The notes below the pieces were generated by a model. It saw only the letters and a program-made list of their open reading frames with translations, was not told the DNA's origin and did not search any database. Below are positions 10,694-23,000 of a DNA stretch of 64,000 bases, in pieces. The stretch spans positions 240,953,143 to 241,017,142 of the forward strand of contig OX465281.1 of NCBI GenBank assembly GCA_949987705.1. The letters run 5' to 3'. The DNA is from Thereva unica. Its lineage: Eukaryota; Arthropoda; Insecta; Diptera; Therevidae. Both the position numbers and the translations under genes were made by a program. Position 1 is the first letter of the stretch, and each line of letters starts with the position of its first letter.

Positions 10694-13600
10694 ATGCCAG
10701 TAATGTATAATACGGGTGACTGGTTCACACTGCGGCCAGGAAACACTTTTAGGTAAAATAATCAACTACAGAAAAATGAAATATATAAATAACTGAATAA
10801 TATTTAGGAAAATTGATTTATTTAATATTGATTGGCCAAATGAAATTGATTTGGAGTATATGTCGGTCTGTGGAGCTCCATTCGGAGGACCTATTGCAAT
10901 TGTCCGTGATTTTGATAAAATTGTCCCGATCAAAGGCACGATGAAACCTGTGATAAGAATTATTAATTCAGCTGGTGGCTTAATTTCGTCTATTACCGTA
11001 AGACTATGATTAAAAGAAATGTATTTGAGTATATTATAATGCGAATTATTTAAAGTGGAATCATGGCAAGCTACTAGCTATGGGATGGTCGGATTCGGAA
11101 GAGCTACTTTGTGTACAAGATGATGGACTGGTTATTAAGTATGATATTTTCGGAGAGCAAAAACATTGCTTTAGCATGGGAAAGGAAGCTAATTGTACTA
11201 AAGTAAGCAGCCTTTACTGAAGAAAGTATAAAAATCCTATAAAATTTGGTTTATTGCAGGTCATAGACGCTAGAATCTTTCCTTCTAGTGCAGGAACTGG
11301 TGTCGCAGTTATGACTACTAATTTTCGAGTATTTTTAATAAATAACGTAAATGAGCCCAAAAATCGACAACTTCCTGAGATTCCTAGTAAGAAACTATCT
11401 TCTGGTTATTTAAAAATGAATTATGCATTGATACTAATGTTATTCTCTTGCAGAATCCGCCCCCAATCCGACATGCTGGGAAATAGTTTCGGAAAATCGA
11501 AACTCTTTCTGTCTTCTAGCTACAGGACGAGAAGTTATTAAAATAGCACACGGACAAAGTGCATGTGAAATTAATTCATCCTTAATCGAATGCTCCTATA
11601 AAGAAATTATCAAAATGTCTGTTTCTTACAACCATCGATATTTAGCGCTGTACACAAACAATGGCGTGATATGGCTAGGGACTACCGATATGAAAACGAA
11701 ATTTTGCGAATACGACACAGGACGATCAGAAAGACCAAAACAGATTGAATGGATTTTAGACGCAGAGAACTGCCGTCAGAGTGATGCAGTTATTGTAACA
11801 TACCCGTCACTATTACTTGTTATAAGCACAAATGGATCTGATCAGAGTATGTTCACATATGATCCTGCGATATTTTTAATTCCCGAAATGGATGGGATCC
11901 GTGTACTCACAAATACTGGCCATGAATTAATACAAAAGCTTCCGAAGCCTGTTCACAATATCTTTGCAATTAACAGTCAAGAACCGGCTAGTTTTCTTTT
12001 TGAAGCCCATAAAAAATTTCAAGAGAAGAGCCATCAATCTGATGAATATCTGGCATTGATTTTGGACAAAATGGAGGTTGCAGTTAGTGAATGCATTGAG
12101 GCATCTGGATATGAATTCGATACAGAAACGCAAAAGAGTCTGATAAGGGTAATACAGGTTTTCCACTTGTAATTATATTAAATAAACATTTTTATTTTAG
12201 ACTGCATATTTCGGAAAAGGCTTTTTACCAAATCATAATCCAGATGATTACATTAAAATGTGCCGCATACTTCGCGTGTTGAATGTTTTAAGACATCCAA
12301 ATATTGCTCTTCCTCTTACATATGTGCAGTCAGTATTGCATCAATTGTATTCGCACTTGTAATTAATGTACCGTTTATTACTTTCAGATTCAATGAACTA
12401 AAACCAAATGTAATTTTAGATAGATTAGTTTATAGGAAACATTACGCAATAGCGATTCAAGTAGCAAAACATTTAAAACTTCCAGAATCAAGAATATTAG
12501 AACATTGGGCATTTCATAAAGTGCTTTATGATAAAAGTAATAAACTACATTGAAAATCAGCTTAATTTAACAGAAATGTACTTTTAGATGATAATGAGGT
12601 TGCGAGGAAAATAATAGAAAAGTTTAAGAATCCAACAGTACATGGTGTATCGTTTTGTAATATTGCTGAGAAGGCGCATTCTGTTGGTAGAGATCAATTG
12701 GCAATCAAGGTTTGAGTTTTTGTATTTTTTTTAAATAGTTTACTACTGAAGAAAATTAAGTTTTGAGAATCATAAAAACTTGGTTTAGGAACACAATGAT
12801 CCAGGACAGAGTATCAATATTGATAACCACGGGTGGTGGGTTGTTTTAATCAACCTCTTCAAATTTTTGTGTAGGATTAAGCCATATCTTCATGAACCCA
12901 TTTATACACAGGTCGCCGGCAAGCCGTGGCCTGAATGATTTGAATGATTTTCGTTTTCGCCTTGAGGCCAAGTATTACAACACACTCACTATCCGCCAAA
13001 TGTATGTGGCCTGCAGACCAAGAAAACTGATAAAAATCTTTATGTGTTTGGGCATTTATCGTCAGTTCGTGCCTGAATATCTGAACTTCTATTCACTCTC
13101 AAGCCGTGAATTTATGGCAAGAATTCACGCCGTATCCACCGGAACGGAAAACAAGGCGTGTGCTAGGCGCGTAAACCATCCACACTCGCTTTCGTGCTTG
13201 TTCGAGGGTGTTCACGGCGTGAATATGGAGAGGCCTTGAAATTTTCATTGAGGACATGAACATTTTTACACTTGAATAAACAACCTCCTATGCTAAGCTG
13301 TCGTCTTCGCCTGTGTGTCTGTAAGAGAATCATGTCCTCACCTGCATACCACGTCCTGTCAGGCGGATACCTGAAGTATCATCCCTCAGTCAGACGGATA
13401 CCTGAAGTATCATCCCTCAGTCAGACGGAGTAATCTATGCACTTCGTTGGGCTGTGCCGGCCGATCTGTTTTGAAAGGCCACTTGCATACTGGCGGCTGG
13501 TAAGTAAATGGGGGTCTTTAGTGAAGAAACATGTTTTACTTAAGTTGTCTCGCAATTTTACACTGTTTCTTGAAAAAAATTACGTGATATTTGCCGAGAG

Positions 13601-15763
13601 CCGCCCCTCTCCTCCACGTGAGGTTGGATGAAATTCGGCTCGACGATTCGCTCGATAGGTGGGATCTTTACATTTGTTACGAATACCAAGCTTGGTATTT
13701 AGTAGGTAGTTAAAAATAACCTCACCTCGATCATTGGTATCAGTGCTGGCCCTTTGTGTATGGTATACTACCCAGGTCCTGAAAGGCCATAGGAAGTAGA
13801 GGGCCCTCATCTTTGTGCGCTATATAAAAGACCACGGTATGGTCTTCATCACTAAATTGAGGGAGAAGAAAAGTGTTTATATTATTTTTGACCAGAATAC
13901 CTGTTCTGGGTTTTCCCCTAACTTTGATGTAAAAGAGATTAAATTTAGGGGTCCTTAAGCCACATATCCTGGCCCTAGTGAGCAGACGTTGTTTTACACT
14001 GATGCAGGTTTATTTGTACCACCTGAACTAGTTTATGGTTTGATTACTTCGTCACCTCAGCTTCTTCATCCCTGGAGATGTCTTCGTCGATGTCCGAGCT
14101 GATGCTCCTTGCACGTATTACCGATGGCTCGGAGTCTGTCGATGCGTCAACTTCGTTCTGAGCTGCTTTCACTATGGGTTTCCATGTTTTTGGCTACTTC
14201 GCCTGAGGCCTTGGTGCAGGCCGCTTGGTTTACTAGGGCTTCCGTTTTATAGGCCTGAAAGCTGATCCATAGATGCGTTTGAACTGCAGGATATTGTAGG
14301 AGTTCGAAAATGCTTACTGGGAAAGATTGCTCCAGAGTCGAGTTGTTCCATTTTTGAACTAAATTATAGTTTAAGTCCACGGGCGATCTTTTAGTTTTTC
14401 TTACAGAACACTTCAACCAAAGTATGCATGGGTTTGATGAGTTTAGTTTAGGGGTCCTGCATATTTTCAGGACTTTTGATAAAGTATGCCAAACTGCTCT
14501 GTTAACTAAACTCCAAGCTATTGGTATGTGGTCGTCCAAACATTAACAGAATATAAATCTATGGAGTTATGCGTCGTTAATTTTATGATTTCTATTTCAA
14601 TATATCTCTTGCATTTTTGTATTTTATTTCCTTTAGCTTTTAGAACTAGAACCGAAAGCATCACTTCAAGTTCCCTTGCTACTGAAATTAGGAAAGCATG
14701 AAAAAGCACTTTACTGCGCTACGAAATCCGGCGACACAGATTTGGTATCGATAGTTCTGCATCAGTTAAAAGAAAATACACCATTAGCGAAATTCCAGGT
14801 AGACATTTCGATTTCTCCAGATACGACATACTCAGTTTTGTATTACAGATGATAATACGCGAATTCTCGATGGCCCACAATTTATATAAAAAATATTGCC
14901 AACTTTACAGTAAAACTGCCTTGCAAGATCTTTTGGGCCTAGAAGATGATTTCCAATCCCAAGCGGAATTTTCATTACGTGAGGCATTAGATAAAGGTGG
15001 CATTGAGCCTGGATTGCCGACAGCGACTGTTTCTTATGAAAAGGCACACAAGGATCTTGAAGCGGAACTCTGTAGTGAAACACGGAAATTGTTTAAACAA
15101 CAAAAAGCATTTTCAGAAAAGTATTTATAACCAAAAAATTCCTCACCATAAACGTTTTCTTAGTTAGATCTTTTTAGATATGGCACCGTTGAATTTTACG
15201 GACTATCAGCCCATGACACTTTGAAGGAGTTATTAAAAATTGGAGATCTTAAATTAGCTGAAAAGTTTAGAAGTGATTATAAAATTCCAGAGAGACGGTA
15301 AAGCAAATATAAATGTATAAATTTCAAATCCAAACACGAGTTAACTTCTTTTTAGATTTTGGTGGTTGAGAATACAAGTTTTGTCTGAACAAAAGCGATG
15401 GGAGGAACTTGAAAAGTTCTCTAAGTCAAAGAAGAGTCCGATTGGTTATGTTCCGTTTGTCGAAGTTTGTTTGAAACAAAATAAGATTGATGAAGCAAAA
15501 AAATATCTGGTTAAATGTCGAGATGATAAAAAAATCAAGTGGTATATTAAAGCAGAGTAAGAATCCCCGTTTATATAAAAATTGATTACATATAATTAAT
15601 GGCATTTATTTATAGTCTTCTTGATGAGGCTGCAAATGTAGCTATGGAACAGCGAGATTTTAATAGTTTATCAACTATTCAGCTATACGCAAATCAAAGA
15701 AACAATAGAGAACTTCAGGATAAAATAGACTCATTCATTAAAGCAAAGTATAAATATCTGTGA
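10694..15763 (+). CDS. Vps16A: Vps16, HOPS/CORVET tethering-complex subunit
   Basis: The product is the class C Vps protein Vps16, a core subunit of HOPS/CORVET that acts at late endosome and lysosome fusion. Thirteen exons, all with GT-AG junctions, give 2520 bases (839 codons plus TGA), the usual metazoan length. Exons: 10694-10752, 10808-10997, 11056-11202, 11260-11386, 11454-12148, 12201-12328, 12388-12536, 12588-12709, 14637-14798, 14849-15120, 15178-15297, 15356-15556, 15616-15763. The N-terminal half (about 1-410) is the Vps16_N propeller region, opening MPVMYNTGDWF. The C-terminal half is the helical Vps16_C region, with hallmark blocks LDRLVYRKHYAIAIQVAKHL and WEELEKFSKSKKSPIGY. No stop or frameshift is present. 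Intron 8 (1.9 kb) holds repeat and LINE debris. The gene lies tail to tail with the YEATS gene. In the fly, paralogous Vps16B (VIPAR) is shorter, and this is the Vps16A type. Confidence 0.95.
12858..13170 (+). repeat. Dispersed repeat B, copy 2 (Vps16 intron 8)
   Basis: Related to 7015-7320, with the same ordered landmarks ('aaatttttgtgtaggatt' to 'tttatcgtcagttc' to 'cttctattcactctcaag'). It is followed at about 13370-13430 by two tandem copies of 'cggatacctgaagtatcatc-cctcagtcagac'. It lies wholly inside the intron. Confidence 0.65.
13990..14530. pseudogene. LINE debris in Vps16 intron 8
   Basis: At 14457-14520 the plus strand reads RTFDKVCQTALLTKLQAIGM, which resembles the RT block usually reading K-A-F-D-x-V-W-H of R1/LOA-like LINEs. 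The adjacent stretch near 14280-14360 is related to 39940-40060 (shared 'gagttcgaaaat/gagttcgagaac' and 'agagtcgagttgttc' blocks). All pieces are short and broken. Confidence 0.4.
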
Positions 15764-17021
15764 AGAAATAATTTATTAGTAAATAAGATATATTAAAGTA
15801 TTTAGTTGTTTTTCTGTGAAAATAAGGTAATAGATTATTTCTCTGGTGTTGTTAAACCAAGAAGTATTTGCCAGTGAACCAGTTATATGGGCTCAGAGTT
15901 GTTTGGTGAAGCAAGGTCACGCCAAATAACTATACCCTGCTCGTCGCGATCAATGACAGAGAAAGTGAAAAGAACACTTCCTTCTCGAGGCAGAGCGCTG
16001 ATTAACTAGTGTCTTGAAATTCGTTCCGCAGTTCCGTAGTACTTCTCTGGCCAAGTTGTGACACAAGCCGGGAATGAGCCGGGCCGGGGTATTCAGTATA
16101 TTTATTTCTTCAGAGTTTTGATTGCATACTATCTTGTTCCGAGCCAATGAAGTCAGTGCCGTTGCCTGGTCTTGTTAAGGCGCCTGCTCTTTTTGATGTC
16201 CCTGAAGCCTTGATTGCCCCGGGACTCACAAACGGCGACCCGATTAAAACTAACCAGTTAATTATGTTTGCGTGGGCAGTCCCAAACTAATTAGGTCTTA
16301 TGGGACTTTCGTTCTAGCTGCCGTTCGGCTGTCAGATAGCATCAAATCCGCTTGTTAGCGTCGGCTAAGTTTTCTTTTGGTTGAAAAACAGGAGCGAGAG
16401 TGCCTCCATGTACCTCTCCTCTAGTAGTACTCACATACACCTGTAGTTGAACCTGGTAGTTAAAGGCCCGCGACACACTATCTTGCCGTTCTCGGTCCAG
16501 TCAAATAGTTTTACAGGGAAAACAATCGGTGTATTCACATTTTCGAGTTGAGCTTCAACGATTATTTTTCCTATATAAATATTTGACTGAACTGAGACTG
16601 GCACGGGAGTGGACCAGGAATTGCCCAATAGTGTGGAGCGGGCCAAAAGATTAGATACGTCAAATGGGGAGGGATTTATGGACAGACGGCAGTCCTTCAG
16701 ATATGATGCATTCCATCTCTCCCTCCAAGTCTTCTATTATGATCTTAACTCAGTCCCTCCAATTTCAATGCGGGGTATTGCACAGGAGATTAAAACCCAC
16801 GGGGAAACCGGGTTTATGGAAGAAAAACAAGGAAAGAAAGTGGAAAGTGCGGAAGTCGTTTCGAGCTGAAAAAAGTGATCTTTCAGTCGAAAATGATATT
16901 TATAAAATATATTGAAAACACTTTAATAACAGTTACAAAGACTTTGATGTATATTTCGTAAATGAACAAATAAAAAAATTAAATACAATAAAATACAAGT
17001 AAAATTTAAATTAATTTTAAC
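15764..17021. other. Vps16-YEATS tail-to-tail spacer
   Basis: This 1.26-kb spacer lies between the stop codons of two convergent genes. An ATTAAA just after the Vps16 stop (about 15794) and a minus-strand ATTAAA (complement at 16922-16927) after the YEATS stop could serve as poly(A) signals. Otherwise only short unrecognised ORFs are seen. Confidence 0.4.
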
Positions 17022-20000
17022 TTATTCTTCTTTATCTTTTACCTTAAGGATACCCAAATTCTTGTTAGAAAGAAAATCAAACTGTGGACGACTACAAATT
17101 GCATTCCTTATATCGTCTGGTTCAATTGAAGATGCCACTTGTGTACTGAAATAATTAAAACATTGATAACTTTGGAATATTTAAAATAATATCACAAATA
17201 AATCTCAAAAACGCTCACTCATATACAGTCCAAATTGAACATAATGGCTGATCCAGGTAGTATGTGAATAATTCTGGGAGATCGAAACGGTAAATTAGGT
17301 CGGGAGCAAGTATATAGGTAGCACGATACAAAACACAGTATGCAAGAAATCATTCAGCCTTATTCTCGTTGTCGAGTGGCGTGACAAATGAGTCACTTCG
17401 ACCTTAAAGTGGTATTCTCATTGTCAATCTAACAGATTTCTGGCAAGAAAATCGACTAAATTCGTATTTAATTGCGTCGCAAGGTGGCGTGTGAAATGAC
17501 ATTTTCTTCGATACGTGTGAAAGCAAACAGTTTCATTCCAGTCCCTCGTAATCACGTCACTCGCCAACGAGAATACCATCTATTACCTGGCAATGCACAA
17601 CGGTTTATAGAGATGACAGCAAGTGATAACTTAGTCGTTGTGAGTGAGTTTGCGGGGAAATGAAGAAATTCATTTGGGTATCCCCGAAAGGACCCACATA
17701 CAAGTGCCAACGGTCATGATTTAGAGCTCCCTTTCAGTGAGACTAAAAACTACAAAAGTGCTCTGGTCATCCCCTCACATGGGCAGAGCCAATAGAGTAA
17801 AACTCAGGCATGAATTCATTATCATCAGCGTTAGGTTGTAGGAGGTGTTGGAAATCCTGCCTGATCATTTGTAGCGGAGACAAGTAGGTGTGGCCAACTT
17901 CCGGTTGGAGTGTCAATTCTTTGATCAATTCGTTCGGGTGATTGCCGATGTTAGCTAGTCGGTTCTTCATTTGGTCGGTTAGGAACTGCATTATAGGAGT
18001 TATCTTAGCTGTCTCGTAGAGGACTTGGTTCGAATGCCATTTGTTTGTTTCCTTCATATAAAGCGAGGTGCAGTGCCTTAGTATTTTCCTTTCAAGGATC
18101 TGGATTTCCTTAGCTGCCGTAGGAGAACAGGTACACCAAATTGGAAAGGCGTATGCAATGATCGGCCTAGTTTTGTGATACTTTCTTGTGTTTTTAGTTA
18201 ATTATCAGTTATTGTAATTTTGTGCTTTTTTGTTGTTTTATTTTCAATCTACTTTGTATGCCATTGAGGCAAAGTAATGTAGCAGCGTCACAGAGCAGAC
18301 GCAACGCTTTTGATAGCATAGGTATTAGTAAACTTGTATGTAAAATTTCTGTACGAACTACGGTTCTCTCAGTGTAGAAGGGTAGAAGATTAAATGAATT
18401 AGCCCAGACATATTATTAAGTCAGCAATAACCCCATTTATGAAGAATAATGTTAATAATATGAAGCTCAATAAATTTTTTTATAAATTCTAAAAAAAAAA
18501 AAAATTCTTTCAGTGAGAGATGATTAAGTCCTCAGAAAGCGAGTCATTGAGAGTTTTTATTTCTTAAATGAGTGTGGTGGCAACCCATCAGAAAAGATTA
18601 TGGGCTCTCGAGACGACGGCAACAAGGTGTTTAATTGACGAGGAGCAGACTTGAGCGGGGCCCATGAGCTCTCTGATAAATGTACTTCTTTTAAGCGAGA
18701 TCAGAGCAGGATATTCACAAACAAAATGTTTGGAAATCTCATCGCCTTTCATGCAGAGTCGACACTCTGTCTCTTGAGACCGTTCTAGGTTGTGGAGGTG
18801 ATACCGCAGCCATATACGAGTATGTACATGGCTAGATATCCCACCAACAGCCTAAGGTCCGCCCTGTTTAAAGTCGCGAACGGTCTTACTAAATTTTAAG
18901 GCTGATTAAGACATGGGACTGATTCCCAATAGGCTAGGTTGAGCCCTTTAGTCCATCAGGCAGGGATCTGGAGGTAGACCATGAGCTGCCACAAAAGGGT
19001 TCTGGGCCCTGTACCAACGTCTTAGGCCCCTCTCTCGCTAGTTTATCCGCAGCTTCGGTAAATAAGAGCTAGAGAAATCTTAAAAATACTGAACCAGCAT
19101 TAAAATCACAGTACAGAAGTCGTTTCAACTCATTTGTTACGAGTTTTAAATGGAAAAATTCAATGGAAAACTCGAAACGACTTCTGTGTTTTCACCCCAG
19201 AATGGCTGATTGCTGCGAACTAAGATGAAGATCTTATTAATACTCCTATTTGGATTCAAGCCATGGACGCTTATCAAAGTTGAAAGATCTCTTAGCTATG
19301 TTGGAAAAGGAATTATTTTGGCAAATTTTTGGTTCTTTATGTGCGAGGATGATTTCACAGGGTACAATAACGAGATACAAGCGTTATCTCCACTTACAAA
19401 TAGTAATTAAGATAATAGGTTTGGTAGGCTCCAGTGGGCGGAACATCTACCTTGTATGACCAAAGAGGAACCGACAGTGAGATACATCAAAACAGCGGTG
19501 GGGAGTGGGTAGACCAAGGCGCTTACGGATTTGCGATTCCAAACTAAACATTAGCTCAGAATCGGAACTGGTATATATATTCTAGCCATTCTTATTACAA
19601 TTGCCTTCATTTTACATACCTCGTAGTTTGTGTCTCTTTTTTTGCTGCAAGTGCTCTCCTTAATAAATCTTCTATGAAACAGCGTAACGAATGTGCCAGA
19701 ACTGTTTGTGACGCTGAATGCATAACATCTGAAATAAATTAACGTTAAACAACATTATCCCATTATTGATAAATTTATCAAAATTACCAGGCAATATCTC
19801 TTCAGGTTTCAATCGAATACCAATATCCTGACACATATGCGAAACAATTTCCGATTCTTTTTCCAATTTACTAGAAATTTGTAGCCAACATTTATTTTTA
19901 TAGTTTTTGATTGGTGATTCATGCATAGATTTCCCTATATGAATATCATCGTCCTTGATATAATTTTCTACATCGATTATCTCTTCGGTAGAAGCAAAGT

Positions 20001-23000
20001 TTACTTTTAGCTTTTGATTTATTTTATCAATCCAATCGTATATATCTTGAATTGGTGTTAATGTTTGATGTTCGATTTTCTCTTTTTTGATTTCTTTCTT
20101 TATAAAATCGCTTAGATTTGTATTATTTGTAGATTTTAAGTCTTTAGTTTCAAAATTTAATTGAATATTTTCTATCACAGGTGAGTAAGCGTGTTGACGT
20201 GAAAAAATTATTATTTCTTTTGTTGACCAAATTTTAAATGCTTTTATAGATGAATGTTTTGATAGTAATTTGTTAATGTATTTTGCTCGAAACCACTGTA
20301 ATAGAAAAAAAATTGTATTAATAGTAAAGAAAATTTTATTAGAAAAAAGTATACCTAAGTGAAATTCCTATGCTTACTTACAATTAATATCACTTATCAT
20401 GAACAAAATTAATCAATTTTGAAAATTCCGAAGTGACGAAAGATCTAGACTTCACGTTTGTCTAGCACAAAGTTATACTCGTTGCAAGAAGATCTGAGTC
20501 AGAGCAAGTCTTCAAGTTCTTCAAGAACTACATTGAAAAGCAGTGCAGTGCTGCACTGCGTAATATGTTGCAGTGGTTTATTAGAGAACGTGCGGTAACA
20601 GTTGGACGGTAAGTCATAGAAACCGCTCTTTGTGTAGTACGAAAAGTTGTCTCAAGTGGAACAAAACTAATCCATATTCGATAGCAAGTTTCTCGAAATA
20701 TATGCATAATAAAACATTTCCGGAAGAAGGCCAAGCACCCACTCGTCAGACCAGACAACTTTATCTGATTTCTCAGTATACTACGGACATACGAAACGGT
20801 AACTAAAACGTTGTAGCAGATCAATTGCCTTGTTTTTAGCGAATGACAACGACTACTCTGTCATTTGCGACCTATTTAAGTTACAAAAAATGCAACAAGT
20901 TGACTCCGAGTTGAAATGGCAAGCCCTCCGATCCGTCACACAAGGTCCAGCAGCCGAACCGCCGATTATCGAACAGCCGATGAATTAGTTTCTCGACACC
21001 GAACCGACAATTATCGAGGAAAAGACGGCAATAAAATCGTGTTTTCATCGATTTCAAGTTCGCTTTCGATTGTATCGATTGGAACAGTTTGTGGAGAGCC
21101 TTGGAAATCAAACACGTACCATTGAAAATAATCCAACTTCTCCAAGCGTCGTACGATGGCTCAACCAGTAGCGTTCGTATTCGAAGCAACATATCCGAGG
21201 AATTCCTGATTCAAACCGGTACACGACAGGGAGACGTCGCTTCGCCACTTGCCTTCAACGTTGTGATCGACGCGATTATGCCGGAAACATTCGATGGACG
21301 ACGCGGAGTTTGATACGACAACTTCGTAACAGACTTAATATTCGCCGACGATAGCGCCGTCTTCGCCGACACGAATACCGAAGCAACGGACATCTTATAC
21401 ATTTCTCGCATCGCCCAGTCATACGGGTTAAAAGTCAATGCGGAAAAGAGCAATGTGCTCACAACGGACGGATCGAGGGCCAGTGTTCACCTCAATGGAA
21501 CTCAAATCGAACAGGTTCCGAGATTCAAATATTTGGGATCATTGGTTGAGGAAAATAATGTGGCACCGGTCAGGCAACAGCAGCATTCGCCTCGCTAAGT
21601 GGTGCACATGAAAACGAACAAATATTACCATCAAAGGGAAAGTAAGCCTTTCCTTCCGATTCTTCTTTGCGGTGGACACTGATCAAGCCGGACGTCAACA
21701 AGCTCGAGGTCTTCCAAATTCGATGCTTGAGGCAGTTTCTCGATGTCTTACTTCCCTTCGAAACGACAGTTAGACAAAGATGTGATCAACAGACTTCGAT
21801 CAGCGAAGAAGAAATACAAAAACGTCGATTACGGTTGTTTTGGACATGTTTGCCGAATGGACGAGAACCACTTGCCACGTGAACTTTACTGGCGAGAACG
21901 TCTGGCAGACTGGAGAATTCAGCGATCGGCACCGAAGAAAACCTGGCTAAAGATTATCGAGGGCGATTGAAAGAATCAACGATTACCAGTTATCGAGGCT
22001 CGCCAAAAATCAACGCCGCCAAAAATCGTCGAAAATGGATTTCGAGACTCAGCGGCACCGACAGCATCGTATATGTATATATTACTTTAAAAAACTAGTA
22101 GGAGAACAATATTATATCTATATGTAAAAATATTTGACTTACCTCATTTGCTTTTTGCTTGGGAACTGGTAAATTCCTGAATACAGTTTCACTACACACT
22201 ACAAAAGGAAAAGCCATTCCATAGCTACTGCTCAAAGCAATTTTCTTTATGAGAGGTAAACGTTTAAGCAAGAACTCCACTGAATGTCGCACACTACTAA
22301 AATTGGCTCGCATAAATTTATCCTCTAGCTCTTTAGCATAATCTGTTTTGATTCTTTTCTGTGCGACTAATTTCGAAATGTTTTGACTCCTACTAACTGG
22401 GAATATCCTTTGAGGATACTCCTTTTGTGTTACAAAAACATTAACTGGTGTATTGTTGGGACTGTTCACAGTAACAATATTAGTCCTTTGTGAAATAAAT
22501 GACGGCGGTCTTGTTATTGTAATTGTATTTGGTGTTGTTGTTCTAGTATTTATTAACGATGTATAATCATGATCAGTGGCTATTGCTGTGTGATTAAACA
22601 TTTCCTTAGGATTATTTCGTATACAATTCCCGACATTATCGTTCTTGACAATTGGTTTTAGCAAGCTAACTTGTGGCTTGAGCAATGATTCTTGTTTTTT
22701 ACTTTGCTGCTTGAGCTTTGATTGCAATGGATCAATTATATACATTTTTCCATCTTTTAGAAAAACTTGTTTTTTACTGGAGTTTGATATTACTTTCGGT
22801 CCAGGTAATAGATTCATTGACGGCGGAGGTAGCTGTGTTCTTACAGAATTTACATTAACCGCTGTTTCGGAATTTGTGTTTTGAACTCTACTACTAGCAG
22901 CTGTCTGTTCATTTTTAATAATATGTTGTGTTGTTTCTGTATTGCGATTACCAATAATTGACTGACTACCACTAGGCTTATTTTGGACATTTTGAATAAG

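Noticed and set aside
14147..14539. 130-codon minus-strand ORF in Vps16 intron 8 as a host gene
   Set aside because: Sequence related to the LINE-bearing stretch at 39940-40060 indicates repeat DNA.
22645..22884. Plus-strand ORFs within 22095-23892
   Set aside because: They are antisense shadows of the YEATS gene exon 3.
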